This document shows, piece by piece, positions 1-12,727 of a stretch of 64,000 nt of DNA. How positions within the stretch are numbered: the first letter of the stretch is position 1; every line of letters starts with the position of its first letter. Location: the NCBI GenBank assembly GCA_947095535.1, contig OX352774.1, forward strand, positions 177,628,200 through 177,692,199, read 5' to 3'. A program made the position numbers and the translations under genes. The DNA is from Poecilobothrus nobilitatus. Its lineage: Eukaryota; Arthropoda; Insecta; Diptera; Dolichopodidae. The notes below the pieces were generated by a model. That model was not told the DNA's origin, did no database searches, and worked only from the letters and a program-made list of their open reading frames with translations.

Positions 1-61
1 ATACATTTAGCTGAGTGAAATATTAAATTATAATCAAATGCTGGAGGGAAATAAATACTAA

Positions 62-870
62 AATTCATGTATTTAGTTTTTTCGCTAATAATTAATTTAT
101 GTTTGTAAAACGAATTCCCTAAAATTTGCAAATCATAATTAATAAGCTCAACAATTTCAAAGCTATTTTTACCAACATAGTTAAAAGCAGTGTCATCCGC
201 AAGAGCAGTTGGTTTCCCCTTGAATGGTTGTTGGAATGAAAGGAGTTGATGTAAATTAAGAAGAGAATAGGGCCCAAAACTGAGCCCTGGGGAACACCAG
301 AATTTAAAATAGTCATCCTGCTAAAAACTTCATTCACTCTAACTTTTTGTTTCCGATTTACTTAAATATGACTTAAACCAATCATGAATAAAACCTCTGA
401 AACCAGCTCGATAAATCTTACATATATATATATAAAATATTATGATCAACAAGATCAAAGGCCATAGTTATATCTATGAATAAGGCAGAACAGCAAAAAC
501 TATTATTTAGCGCTTCATAGACCTCCGAACAAAATTTATGTAAAACATCATCAGTAGATTTGCCTTGCAAAAAACCGAATTGAGAATTACTGAAAAAACT
601 TAATTTATTTAAAAAAGATAAGAACTGCTTTTTCATAATTTTTTCAAAGATTTTTGATAAGGATGGAAGAATAGAAATACGTCTGAAATTATTGGTAACA
701 GAGGAATCTTCCTTCTTAAATAAAGGAATGATCACAGCTTCCTTTAAACAACTAGGGAATATTCTATTTGAAACACAATTATTAAATAAATATTTTAGAA
801 CATCAACTATATAAAATGAAATATTTTTTTAGAATAATATTAGAAAACCCGTCAGAAGCTACAGATTTTT
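62..870 (-). mobile_element. Degenerate LINE reverse transcriptase fragment, Jockey/CR1-like
   Basis: This is the remnant of a non-LTR retrotransposon ORF2, which would copy element RNA into DNA at the insertion site. Reading the minus strand, the order is: a lead-in similar to SDGFSN (about 860), then KEAVIIPLFKKED (about 715-750), a NFRRISILPSLSKIFEKI block, the motif A region FIDITMAFDLVDH (about 430-480), motif [16 protein letters not shown] (about 270-315), and a catalytic LADD box (about 200). Motif B and the LADD box are in different frames, so at least one frameshift separates them, and another break lies near 800-830. The upstream endonuclease and downstream tail are not recognisable. 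Block spacing fits the Jockey/CR1 group, but the clade is inferred by eye. It is a dead copy with no intact reading frame. Confidence 0.88.
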
Positions 871-999
871 TATTGAAACGTATGAAATAAAATATACATA
901 TTAAACATTTTGAGGATTTAGAGAATTTTTTTTTAAATATTGTTATAAAAGAAATTACTATATCGACAGGCAAAGTAAAAAATTTAAACAAAAGAAGTT

Positions 1000-2780
1000 A
1001 CGAGATGTACAAGATTTGGCTATTCTAGAAGGGGCAGTTTCGATTAACTGTAATATAACTTTAAATATTATAAAAATTTAACTTTATTTTACCAATACAA
1101 ATGAATTTTTTTAAAAATCATATAACTATAAACAATTCAAAATCGTAGTATACTATTAAAAATTTAACCCCTTGAAGTTTGCTACAATGTTTTTTCATAT
1201 GATTTTATGAGTTCAATTTTAAAATTACATTTAATATGAACTCTTAGTAATATAATAAATAAATTTATTTAGCTGCTGTTAGAGATCTTTTTATTTTAAT
1301 TAAAGTATTCATGATACTAAATTCGGTGAAGGTATTTAAAACCATGATAATAAAAAAATCCCTAACAAAAATCCTTGTACATCAACTATCATGCATATAA
1401 TAATGCTTCACATAGGTATTAAAAACATTTAATTAAATTTAATGTTTTTTTTTTCTTCAGTTTTTTTTTTTTTTTCAAAACGTAAAACCAATTAAAATGG
1501 AAAATTATTTGCATTTATTGCAAAACAAAAACAAAAACAACTCTATAACAACAATAATATTTAAAGAAATTAATCCAATTGCAATGTTCTTAATAGCTGT
1601 AGCAAAAAAAAAAAAAAATAAATAAATAAATAAACAAACAGAAACTTGACTGACTGACTCTATTGCATTGAATTGTATTGCATTAAATGCACCACTTATA
1701 TAGAGTTGAACTAAAAAAGAAGATGATGGTTTCTGGTTTTAATAGTTATTTTTTTTTTTCTTGGTTTTTCCTTTTCTTTTTTTTTTTTTTTTAATGCGTT
1801 TATTTTTACCAACTCAACCCCTTTTAGAATATAACAATCCTTCAGTTCATATAACCTTTTAGGATAAATAAAAAGTAATTTTGTTTCTTTGCTTCTTTTA
1901 AAAAAAAAAAATGTTACGAATCCTTGCAAAAAAAAAAAAAAAATTAAATGTTTTTATAAAATTTTAAACATTAAATAAATAAAAACGGAAAAAAAAAAAT
2001 AACAATTCTAGTGGCTATTTAATTTTAATAATAAAAAAGAAGATGGAAAAAGGAAAAAACTTAATTAAATATTAAATTGGTTCATTATATGTATTTTTTA
2101 TAAATTGAGAGTAGTTTTCTTTTTTTTATTGTCAATTTTATTATGACTTTGTCAGTGTTTTGATAATTTTACTATGTTTCGTGATATTTTAAATAAAATG
2201 ATACTTTTCCAATTTTATGACTTTGTAGTTTTTAGTTCTAAAGTTTTTGTTTTTTACTTACAATTTATAATACATTGTATATACTGTATAGGATTAAATT
2301 TTTATATAAATCAAGACTTTAAAACACGGAAACTTAAACACATAATTTTAAAAATGTTATTTTATTTAATGGTTATATTATTCATTACTTTGTTCAATTT
2401 AATATAAAAATTTAAGTAAGTAATAATTGTAGATTTTCTTAATAGAAAGAAAAAATTTGATTTTAAATCTACAACCATCATATGACAACTTATTAAAAAT
2501 TATAATCTTGTTAAAAACAGACCTTTATTGAAAAACCTTCTATACACAATTTTAATTAAGTAATTGTAACTTTAAGCTTAATTTAAAAAAAAAAAAAAGT
2601 AACTACTTAAACTTCAAAAGGTGACCAATTATTATCAGTTTCTTACTATGAATCGTGATCAAACCAGAATGTGAACTCGCTTTATTAGTCTAATCCTGAT
2701 TGGTTTACAATTTCATACCATATGTTTACAGTTGATACAGTTACTTAACAAATAACATAAATAACAAATAATTTGGAAAT
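1000..2780. other. AT-rich sequence, nothing recognised
   Basis: The stretch has many A and T homopolymers (for example around 1442-1480, 1605-1640 and 1750-1795) and short open frames of low complexity. I see no domain, splice-consistent exon, RNA gene or repeat copy shared with the rest of the window. Confidence 0.6.
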
Positions 2781-2959
2781 GTTAATTATTCCATACGCTT
2801 TACGCTCAACAACTTATCGTTACTAAGTTTAAATACTATAGGAACCAGACTATGGAATGAAAAATCCGAGCTGAAATAATCTAAGGAAAGTATAAACGGA
2901 AACAATATGTATAAACTTTTGAAAAAGTATAAACTGAAATAATATGAAAAAATTATAGG

Positions 2960-3245
2960 ATTCAGTAAAATTAAAATGAGAATTCTAACAGTATTCCTGT
3001 CCGGATAATGCCGAATAAAGGGACACTTGAAGAAAATTGAAATAGAAAATGACTTTTAGTTAAGTAGATATACATTCTGTCAAGAAGAAGAAAAAACACA
3101 AGGGTAACATAGTCAAAAATTGCGGAGTTTTACTCCAAGAAAGGTATGTGCTTTTAGGAGCATATTGCTTTGCCAAAGATGCCAGCAATAAATCCTATAC
3201 AGATTTTTATTTTCTTAGAAGCAGTAAGACTGGCAAAAGTATTAT
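2960..3245 (+). mobile_element. LINE ORF2 C-terminal remnant
   Basis: The plus strand reads LRILT-like, then LSG, a stop, CRIKGHLKKIEIEND, and after a short frame-shifted stretch NCGVLLQERYVLLGAYCF. This pattern (a T-G-H-C-like turn, a basic helix, a Cys-rich stretch and an LG-x-Y ending) is the tail that follows the RNase H domain in I/R1/Loa-type LINEs. Stops and frameshifts show it is dead. The piece at 16045-16378 has the same LSG...KEHL block and may be the same family. Family A repeat sequence begins about 170 bp downstream. Family membership is inferred from motif order, not from a search. Confidence 0.6.
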
Positions 3246-3415
3246 AAGTGGAGGCAAAATATTCACAACACGTATTAACAGGAAAAAATATAATAGATCT
3301 TCATCAAAAGATCGCAATGTCATTTATACCCTTATCTTCGAAATCTCTGAAAACTTTACTCACAATTGAAAATTTTCTCTACCCTTGAATTTAATATGTA
3401 TTCATATACAAAATG

Positions 3416-3940
3416 AGATAAAGTGTAGAGTAGTTAGACCCTATTGCACCAAACTAATCAAATTTTACAGATATTCTTATCATAACATTTGATCATCTAT
3501 TACAAAATTTCAGTTTGTTTAAAATGTTCAGCTAATATCCAGTTTTAATAAGTACCAAGATATGAGCATATAAATTTCGCAGCTGGCCGAACTTGTCGTG
3601 TTAGACTATCCAAAATTTGCATAAAAAGTTGTTAACATAAAACCACTTGTTTCAACAAAATTTTAAATATGCAGTTTATATAAATCCTGAGTTATGCTCA
3701 TATAAAAAAAAAATTGTATGTCAGCTACGCGAAGCCATAGGTCGAACTTGTTGAATTTCAATAGCAAAACTGACATTTGCATAAAAATGAAATTATAAAA
3801 ATTTCTGGATTCATTATTCAGAATACGAACCTTCAGGTGGAATATATATATACTTTTCCATAGATATATCTTTTCTTTTACTGTGTCACAAACGTAATAA
3901 CAAATTTATAATACCCTTAAACTATGTTTATATGGATATA
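3416..3940 (+). repeat. Family A repeat, copy 1 (mini-me/DINE-like)
   Basis: The stretch shares ordered blocks with 48730-49490 and with 51150-51571 plus 52697-52985: CTATTGCACCAAACTAATCA, CATATAAA followed by a GTATG-CAGCTAC block, AATAGCAAAACTGACATTTGC, then GTGTCACAAACGTAATAAC and TATAATACCCTTAAACTATG at the end. This copy lacks the clear GTCY tract of the other two. It contains no open reading frame of note, so it is a non-autonomous element or a decayed end of a larger one. Confidence 0.65.
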
Positions 3941-4461
3941 TTTATAATAAAATCTGAACTAGAACTTCTTAAGCACCAATTTTAAAAATCTTTAGCTTAT
4001 ATAAAATAAAGACTTAAAAAAGAAAAAAGCAACTTTAGTAACACATTAAAAACAATTAAAATAAAAAAAAACAAAAAAAAATGCAATTCCAATTTAAATA
4101 AAACAAAACATATGCTATTTCTTATTCTTAATTATTCATTTTATTTTCCTTTCTTTTTTTTTCTTTTTTTTTTTTTTTGTGCAATTGAATTCTAAATCCG
4201 TTACTCAGTAATTTAAAAATAAAATTTAAAAAAAAATATATATATATATAGAAAATAACAATAAATCTTCCAAGGACATAAAAAATTACGGTCTTTAACC
4301 ACAAATAACCTTGAAACAATTTTCATTTGACCGTATATTTTATTGTTCGACTGTTTCTCACTATTTTTTTTTTGTTTTTTTTGTTTTTGTTTAAAAAAAA
4401 AAAAACAGAACATTCAAGTGATGTTTTAACTGCATATGTGGGTAAAAATAAATTATATGCA
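3941..4461. other. AT-rich spacer
   Basis: The sequence is low-complexity with long T runs near 4155-4180 and 4366-4390. Overlapping open frames here consist of Lys/Phe/Ile runs only. No feature is supported. Confidence 0.55.
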
Positions 4462-4463
4462 TA

Positions 4464-6055
4464 CACTGAGAGAATTATTTCTTTGGAATGAGGTTGTCAG
4501 GAAAACTATTCAGTTGCGGTTATTAAATATTGGTCTTTGTTACCAACTTACGATTGATTCAATAACATTCCTGTTGATGCAAATGAACCGCCTTAGAAAC
4601 AAACGAATATACGATTTCATCAACCTCGCCTAAAAATTTTCATTCGATCAAATTATTATTTCAAGATATGAGTTGCGAGAACCAAATAATTTTTGTACAC
4701 GCAAATGTAATGCGATCATAAGAATTACATGAGTTGTTATAGCAAATAAATGGTTTGTTGTCACAATTAAAACTGTTTTATTACTTATGTGAACCGAATT
4801 ATACTGTTATTACAACCATATTGCCATTTAGCTCAAACATTCTATTTAATTGAAATAACAGAACTCCAATTAGAATTCGGTTCTCTTAACAGTATTATAA
4901 TGTATACTACAGTATTTCGTTAGTCAGTTGCTATAGAAGATCATTCGATTCCAGCAACCGTATTTCGTTTAGTTAAAAAAAATATAGTTATAATATCAGT
5001 TCTAATAAACATAAACAACAATTCATTCGTTTGGTATAACAGAAATTCGGTACTTATAATTATGATTCGATCGTGATAGCAATAAACATGAATTTTCGCG
5101 CAAAATCATAATTCTTATTTAGTTTAAATTCTAAAATAGTTTAGTGCGTAGATTTATATGAGAATGTTTGGTTTAATAGAACATTTAATCTTTTTTGATA
5201 AAAAATATTATATATGTTATGAATTACTAGACACTCAATTTTTTGATACGCATTATTTTGCATATAAAGTTATAAAAACGAATAAGTATAACGAATTTGG
5301 AAAATATTAAATTTTTTATTTAGATTTTTTGTTTATTAAATAAAGTTTTGTACTATTATTATATAAAATTTATATTAAAAATAAAAATCAATTTCTTATA
5401 AAATTTTTACTCTATTTTTTAATAAAAATTATATTTTCTTCTTTCTATAACAAATATAGCTAAAGGTGATTACAATTATTGTAAAATATATCGTGCAAAA
5501 CATTCGATTATGTTAACTTTTCTGTAATGCTACGACAAATACTTTAATTCTGTTGTAGTAACTGATATACAGTAACATCAAATGAAAGAGTTTTTTGATG
5601 TAATAATACTGTTACAATATTCGATTAAGACAACTCTGTTCTAGTCATAACAAAAGATTTGATTCTGCTGCGATAATTGATATACAGTGACATCAAATGA
5701 AGTGGTAGTCGAAAGTATTCCATTATTCGGTTCTCATAAACGAATAATCTGTTATCATACAAGATATACAGTAACATCAAATGAAGTGGTAGTCTACAGT
5801 ACTGCATTATTCGGTTCTCATAAACGAATAATCTGTTATTGCAACTAAAATTTGTTCAAAACAAATAACAAATACGGTTCTCCGAAATAATTATTATTTT
5901 GGTTTAATGTAATTAGCAGTTACAATGAATACTTTTTCAATTGTAATTATGTAAATAAAGAGGTTGCCACAACTACTAATAAAAAGTCGATGGTGACCGA
6001 ATTATTCGGTAGGGCAATTTATTCGGTTGTCACAAACGTTGTAGTTCTCTCAGTG
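4464..6055. mobile_element. Non-autonomous DNA element with CACTG ends
   Basis: The element starts CACTGAGAGAA at 4464 and ends with the exact reverse complement TTCTCTCAGTG at 6055. Both ends are flanked by TA (4462-4463 and 6056-6057), a likely 2-bp target duplication. It is about 1592 bp long with no transposase-like frame. The interior is filled with a recurring word in both orientations, TTCGGTT/AACCGAA with ACGAATAA, including a 77-bp direct duplication at 5679-5755 and 5763-5839 and a local palindrome (ATTCG...CGAAT). CACTG termini and iterated subterminal words are known from the CMC (EnSpm/CACTA-Chapaev) superfamily; a TA duplication also occurs in Tc1/mariner. The superfamily call is inference; the boundaries are read directly. 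Confidence 0.75.
5679..5839. repeat. 77-bp direct duplication inside the CACTG element
   Basis: Two copies (5679-5755 and 5763-5839) begin GATATACAGT and run through ATCAAATGAAGTGGTAGTC to CGAATAATCTGTTAT, differing at only a few positions. A decayed third start lies near 5564. Each copy contains the inverted ATTCG/CGAAT word pair. Confidence 0.85.
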
Positions 6056-7248
6056 TATGTACAATAAGGATGCCAGATGATAAAAATTCAAAATAATTAA
6101 AAATTTCTATATTTTAAAAAAAAATTATGATCTAAAATTATAATCCACTCTTTAGTGTTAAATTCTTAGATTTTAATAAAAAAAAAAAAATTATTTTAGT
6201 TTATAGAGTTTGTACGCGTACTTCTTAAATAATTTAAAAATCTGGCAATGCCGTTTTTTTACAAATACTTATAAATCTGAAATGTTTGCATATTTATACA
6301 TATATATATATATATATATATAATTTGTATATGTAAATTTGTGCGGTTAACATCATTTAAAGAGTGCACTTAACCCAATAATTTTTTTTTTTGTTTTGTT
6401 TCTAAATTTTTCAATTTTTAGGCTCTAACCTCTAACGTCTATCTCTTCTCTTTCTTTTTATCCATTATAACTTTAACATGAAAGTTATAGTTATAAAAAA
6501 AAAAATTTTTTTTTCGTACATATTTAAATGTAAACTTATATAAATGCTGATTGAAATAAATAAAAGTTGTTGAAACAAATATAGAAATGCAATGAAGTGT
6601 TGCTTGTATTCAGGATAAAAAAAAACATAAAAAACAAAAAAAAAATTTATAGTTTTTAAGTGTTTGCGAGAAAATTTGTTTAACAAATTAATAGGGCGGT
6701 ACTTAGGATATGTTGTATAAAATTTTAAGGATAAAAAGTTATTATTTTATTTTTTCAATGAATCTTATGTTATATTATGTTATGCTTTAAAAGAGGAACA
6801 AAAAATTATGTTTAAAAGTTATTTTACATTTATTACAATTACAATATTTAACTTCGTTGTGGTTTTTGTTTTTTTTTTTTTTTTTTTTTCCAATTTAGTA
6901 GCACTTTTATGATAATTTAGTGTTAACTTTTTAAAAACAAAATATGATTAAATGCTTTAACATTTTTTGATGAAACTGTCAAATTAAAGGATTATTAAAA
7001 AATTTTGAAAATTTAACGTTTTGGAAAAAGAGAATTAAATGTTGAAGCAAGAATACTAATCTTTTATTATAGTGTGAAAGGTTAAAAAAAGATACAAACA
7101 TTTAATATCTCTAAAACTATTTATTATTTAAATGTATAAATAAATTTTAAACCGAGTATTTGTCTATTTTTTAATAACGTTTTTTAATGTATCAGAAATT
7201 AAAAAATTCGAAATTTTTCAGAAAATTCTATAAATTTGAGAAAAAATT

Positions 7249-7300
7249 AAAAATCTTTTGATTTAATTTGAGGTAAAAATCTTTTGATTTAATTTGACAA
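7249..7300. repeat. 23-bp tandem duplication
   Basis: AAAAATCTTTTGATTTAATT followed by TGA occurs twice with about 27-28 bp between starts. It is a small local duplication with no sign of function. Confidence 0.7.
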
Positions 7301-7489
7301 AAGATAAAATTATATATCTGTATACTCAGCATGAAGTTTAAGTTAATTTTTTAGAGATTCGTATTTTAATAAAATTTATATATTTTCGTAAATGTGTTAC
7401 ACTGTTTATTTATAATAATTATCTGTTCTAATATTATTATTACATTGAAAAAATTGAATTTTTAATACAGATAATTAGATAGATAGGAA

Positions 7490-7830
7490 GGAGTTGCAGA
7501 TACACACTTAGGCCAGTTTAGTTCTCTTGTTATACCATGTCTGGCAGTATATTACAAAGCGTTGTGAATCGATTAAATCCACATCCAACAAATCAAAAGA
7601 TTATTAAGAAAAATGTTCACCAAAAACTTCCTTCTTTTTAGAGGAAGAGCGTGACATTTTTACATAACAGATGAAAAATTGATTCTTTTTTCTCTTCATA
7701 TCTGTAGCTTTTGCAAAAGTCATTTGACGGAAGTGCTAACCTTCTGATATGTTAATCGTTCAAACAATGTTCCATCAAGCCATTCAATATTACTGATATT
7801 AGGGCATTTTAGAGATAAAAATTTAGTTTT
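7490..7830 (-). pseudogene. Possible leucine-rich-repeat gene scrap
   Basis: On the minus strand about 7751-7825 reads LSLKCPNISNIEWLDGTLF then ERL, which has the spacing of a leucine-rich repeat. Further downstream (about 7505-7560), in another frame, there is LPDMV followed by a VYLQ-type stretch like the next repeat. Stops and frame changes separate the two. No splice sites or start are clear. It could be a decayed piece of a secreted or membrane LRR protein, or chance; the sequence composition is somewhat less AT-biased than its neighbours. I treat it as weakly supported. Confidence 0.25.
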
Positions 7831-9647
7831 TATCTAATATTTAGTTAATCTAATATAGATCTGATCCGTTTAAGATCTAATGCAGGACACATCCGTAAAG
7901 ATCATAAAAAAGAAAAATAATAATATCCGTTATTTCTGCAAGTCGGGAATGATCTAAAAATATAAAGCCTTTTTTTTAATATCTTTAGTGTATTTTCTAA
8001 AAACATTTTTATTTTATGTGTTATGTTAAACCCTTAAATTATGTTCAGTAAACTCTATCGATGCAAGTATTACTCTTAGCCCTATAATACACATTTTATA
8101 ACACAATTATTATTATTTCTCAATACTTTTAACTCAATTTTATTTTAACGTTTGCCAAAGTAACCAGTAACCTAAGTTTAACCCTTACAATATTTTTACA
8201 TCCTATATCTATATATATATATTTATATTTTATAAAATTATTTTAACCATTTGAAATTATTCGGTTAACGCCTATAAATTCACCATATCTATATGGTGTC
8301 TACAATAAAACTAAAAATGTTAATAAATATTTATATATATGGTAAATACAGAATTGGAAACCAATAAACTTTTTCTATCAAAACCTACCAAGGATTCTAA
8401 AAAAAAAATATTTTTTTTATTTAAATAAAATATATGAGGTTACTACCTACATTATCCTATGAGAATTAAATAGTAGATAAGCACATGTTATGTGCTAGAC
8501 ACATTTTAGACAATCTTTCGGGAAGGCAATAAAAATTTTATTATTTTGTTTTTTTGTTTTTTTTTTTTTGGGATTTTTTTTGGGCTAATTTTGTAGTGTT
8601 GAGAATTTTAACAATTTTCTATAATAAAAGGGATAAAGGTAGAATAAAGGATCTAAAAGAATGTTTACAAATACATGTAGATATATTTGTTAAAATTACA
8701 AAAAAAAAAAATGAAACAAGTAAAATATCATTCAATACCAGAAGCTTAATTTTAGAACTTGAATATTTTTTTTTATTATTTATGTTTACCTTTACATAAA
8801 AAAAAAATATCTAAAAATTTTATTGTTTATTTTCGGTTATTTTCAAAAAAAAAAAATTGTGTTAAAATTCTTACTTTATATAATTTTCTGTAAACACATT
8901 ATTTTTGCTATATCTGTTATTATAACCGAACGAATATAATTTTAAAAGTATAATAAATTTACCATTAAGTTTGTTACACCTTATAGAAGACAAGATAGAT
9001 AAAACAGATAATTTGTTCGTTTTCTTAAAATTCATGTAAAACGACCGATCCAATGCAGTCAAAATTTCAAAAGAACATTCTTTGAAACTCGGAAATTATT
9101 ATATTAACCCCTTCCGGCTCAAGAACTTATAACCTTTTCATTTTTGTTGTTGTCCTACTTGAATGTTTCAATTAAGTTTAAATTTTGCAAATTTTGGCAA
9201 GAGAGTTCAATAACTTTATTTGGTCACAAGTACTAATTCATTTCGTAATTTTTGTCGAAATCTTATCGAAATCTAAAATTTTGAAGGAATCTTAGCGATT
9301 ATTTTTAAATTTTAATAACAAAACGTTTGGAGCAATTAAAAAAATGTAATAATTTACTCAAATGATACAAAATACTAATATAATACTCCATTTTCCTAAA
9401 AGTGAAAAAAAAAAACAACTCAAAAAACTTAAAATTTTTCCCGAGTAATACCAGGTAACCCTGCTAGAAATCATTTTTCTTGCTTTGGTGCAACGAAATC
9501 AAGTATGTATCATAGAACACCAAAATTTACGTAAATATATCTCGTTGCTCACATGAGTCAGATATCTTAAATTTTCTAAAATATAATTTCTTATATTCGT
9601 ATACGGATATCCTGGAGTTGAGACTGTCAATTCTATATTCATTTTCT

Positions 9648-10335
9648 TTTTAGCATATTTCCAAAAAAAATTTGAAAAAATGTGCTTATTAGTTTCACTC
9701 TGTTCGTCTTTCCGTCCGTCTGTTTACAAAATTTCTACACCGTTAAAGATAGAGAAAAAAATATTTAACCATGGGTAGGTCTCATAAAAAAATTAATTTT
9801 TTGGAACTACTTTTTCATGTAGCCCCATCTATTACGAAGCTATAGCCCCTCAAACTTTGAAAGAGCCCTATTTTTAAATGCATATATCTCATGTTCTGCT
9901 TAAGATTTTCTCAATCTGCAAACGTCATTCGACAGGTATCTTTTTGTAAATTAATATCAAAATTATATAATTTTTTTAAATTTAGTATTTAAATTTACCG
10001 TTATGTGAAAACCAAATTTTGCATGATTTTTCTACCTTCATAACTCCGGAACGCTTTTAAATAGGGACTTGAAATGACTTGAGAGCAGAAAGAACATTTA
10101 GAATTAGTATAACTTTGCTCAGAATTTTTTTTGTACCATCCCCTGTTTAAGATGTAATAGGGCTGAAAAATTGAAAATTTGCTATTTTTAGGCACCTGTA
10201 ACTTAGGCACCTGTACAAATTTTTCTTCAGCAAGACATAAAAATTAAAGTTCCAGTAATATATTTATTAGTTATATAGGATATTTTGGAAATGTGCGGTT
10301 TTAAAAACCGTTGGTTTACATTCTACCTTGTTTTT
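9648..10335 (+). repeat. Family B repeat, copy 1
   Basis: This copy shares long ordered blocks with 29932-30835 and 56145-56790: TTAGTTTCACT-GT, the GTCY tract TTCCGTCCGTCTG, TTCTACACCGTTAAAGATAG, AATTTACCGTTATGTGAAAA, TTTTGCATGATTTTTCTACC, CATAACTCCGG, CACCTGTACAAATTTTTCTT and an end near AAAACCGTTGGTTTACATTC. It has no coding capacity. The GTCY tract recalls mini-me/DINE-1 elements of flies, but the rest is not a sequence I know. Confidence 0.75.
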
Positions 10336-10864
10336 TTATAATAATCATAAAATAAAATACTACTTTATAAGACTTAGTAATTTGGAAATTTTGGTAGATC
10401 AGAATTTTTATCATTATTTGTTTTTAATTAAAATTTCAAATTTCCAAATTTTAATTACAATGTAATAAAAAATAATATTTTTAATTAGAGATATGAATTA
10501 AGGGTAAGTAATTCCCAATATATTGTAGTATATTTTTGTTTAGTTCACATTTTCACATTAATTTCATCAACTTAGAGTAAATATAGAACTAAAAATTATT
10601 ATTGTTTTAAAATATAAATCTTGTATTTTAAAGTTGAATGATGTTTTAAATAATGACTCTAGAAACAAATGAGTTTAACTAAAAAAATATAATATCTGAA
10701 ATATTTATTTTTAATATACCAACTTCATATCAATAAATTAAAATTCGAATTCGAATCTCTGAGTTAATAATTTTTTAGATTAATTGTAAATATACATTAG
10801 AAATTAAGACCATTATGCTCTACGATTACGTGAATCACGGGTTACTATCAGAAGACTGTATCTT
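10336..10864. other. AT-rich spacer
   Basis: No gene, RNA or repeat copy is recognised here. Short duplications such as AATTTGGAAATTT-like words are within the background of such AT-rich DNA. Confidence 0.5.
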
Positions 10865-11193
10865 CATTTGCCTATAATCTATATTGTCATTTGATTGTGT
10901 TTCTTTTGACTGTATTTCTTTTGACTGTATTTCATTTGACTGGATTTCATTTGACTGGATTTCATTTGACTGGATTTCATTTGTAATCAAATCTAACATC
11001 CTCTCTAATTAATGTGTTTTACACAAATATTTCAACAACAAATAAAGGCTGCCACTCCCAAACCCCTGCACAAACAAATTATTGAAACCGAGATTTTGTA
11101 ACCAATTCTTAAATCTCCCCTAATTATATATTTTACATACAGTCAAATGATAATGCAAGCAATTTGCTAAAAAAATGACACTATAGGCAAATG
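10865..11193. mobile_element. MITE-like element with subterminal 16-bp repeats
   Basis: The left end CATTTGCCTATA (10865-10876) is the reverse complement of TATAGGCAAATG (11182-11193). A second inverted pair, TGTCATTTGA-type on the left and TCAAATGATAAT/AATGACA-type on the right, lies just inside. The total length is about 329 bp with no coding content. The left half contains the 16-bp tandem repeats listed separately. No target duplication could be fixed, so the superfamily is open. Confidence 0.5.
10890..10984. repeat. 16-bp tandem repeat, about 6 units
   Basis: The unit is TTGACTGGATTTCATT. The last three to four copies are nearly identical, and the earlier ones have TGTATTTC in place of TGGATTTC. 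The unit shares TCATTTGACTG with the inner inverted repeat of the enclosing element, so it probably grew from that end. Confidence 0.85.
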
Positions 11194-12725
11194 CTATATA
11201 AGCATTGACATGCTTCCATCAATTATCAATAAATTGGAAACGTATCAAAGGTATTTCTTTTTAAAAATTTAGTCACCTTTCAAAAGAAATTAAACAATTT
11301 AATTAAAATTAAAATAATTGCCTTATTATTTGTATTTATTTATCCCAATAGATTTAAATTATCTTTTGGGAAATGAAGAAAGATTATTCTGAATAATAAA
11401 ATATTTCATTATTCTTTATATCCAAGTGCTACTAATGAACAGAAAAATACAATTAGTAAAATTAATATATTCAAAAAAAAAAAAAAACTCTTAAATGCCT
11501 GAATTTTTAAATTTTTTTTTTTAAATTTAATTTTAATATAGGTTTTAAATTAAAATAAGAAAACATAAATATTTTTTAATAACTAAACCCAGATTAATTA
11601 AAAAATTAAAAAAAAATTAATTAATAAAACAAAAAAAAATAAATGATTCGTTTAAGTTGACAAAGACAAAATATTAATTTATATGATATTGCAAAATTTA
11701 TTTACCACAATAAAAAAATAAAAAAGAAAAAGGACATTTACATTAGATACATTTATATTTTTTTTTTTTTTGCTATATTAATTTCCATAATAATGTATAC
11801 ATATACTTTACTAAACATTTTTCTACCTCAATTTTAATTTTTGTTATTTGCATATTTGGGATTTCCTTTTTCTACCATTTATTTACTTTTCCATATACCT
11901 ATATATGTACCTATATACTTTATTATTTCATGTTGTAGTACTAAAATTTTTGTATTTCAGTTTTATTTAAATTTATTTGATATCCTTTCCTTAATTATTT
12001 ATTTAAATTTGAAAATTATATACAAACTGTAAAATATTTATTTATTTATTCATTTACATTAAAAGGTCTATATAGTTACATATATACACTGTCGTTTTAT
12101 TCTCCTGTACTGTAAAGTGAATATTTTAATAACAGTTATAAAAATCCTTACAAATTAATATAATATTTCTATTATTATTAATAAAAGGGTTTATATGAAA
12201 AACAAATAAAAAAAAAAAGAAATATTAATTTTTTATTTATTGTATTAATTTTAATTAAATTTTCATTAATATCCTTTTATTTTTATTTAAATTAAATATT
12301 ATATTAAAATTCTTCCATATCTTCTTTATTATAATAATTAACATTTTATGAAAATATTTTAAAGTTATGATTTAAAGTCCTTTGCAAATGAAGAATAAAT
12401 TTATAATATATTAAAAAACAAAATCTTATAATACGCTAAACGTTTTTCTTCATTATTTAAAAATATACGGTGAATAGATGATAACAGCAAAAAAAAATCG
12501 AAAGTAAAAACCTTAAAGAAAAATATGACTTACTTTGTACATCTTCGCACTTAATTTTAAAAAAATTTCCCACCTTTTTTCCTTACATTCTTTTTGGAAC
12601 TTAGTACATATACATTTTTTTCCCCCCGGCTGTAGCAATTGTACAAGACCTTTTTTTTTTTATTTCTACGCCATCTATTATCTTATAATAGAATTATGTT
12701 TTTTTATTATTATTTTATTATATTA
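11194..12725. other. AT-rich sequence, nothing recognised
   Basis: The stretch is dominated by A and T runs and by ATTTATT/TTAAAT words. The frame 11841-12032 is a hydrophobic low-complexity read-through without a domain. Confidence 0.55.
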
Positions 12726-12727
12726 TA

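Larger units (their letters stand above)
6058..9640. other. AT-rich sequence, largely featureless
   Basis: Apart from a short TA run at 6299-6322, the 23-bp duplication near 7249 and a doubtful leucine-rich-repeat-like scrap at 7490-7830, I recognise nothing. Open frames such as 6465-6686 and 8554-8799 are made of homopolymer codons. Confidence 0.5.

Noticed and set aside
418..735. An intact short gene
   Set aside because: The frame is part of a frameshifted LINE reverse transcriptase whose motifs continue in other frames on both sides.
10889..10984. CRISPR-like short repeat
   Set aside because: The repeats are directly tandem with no spacers, and the DNA is clearly eukaryotic.
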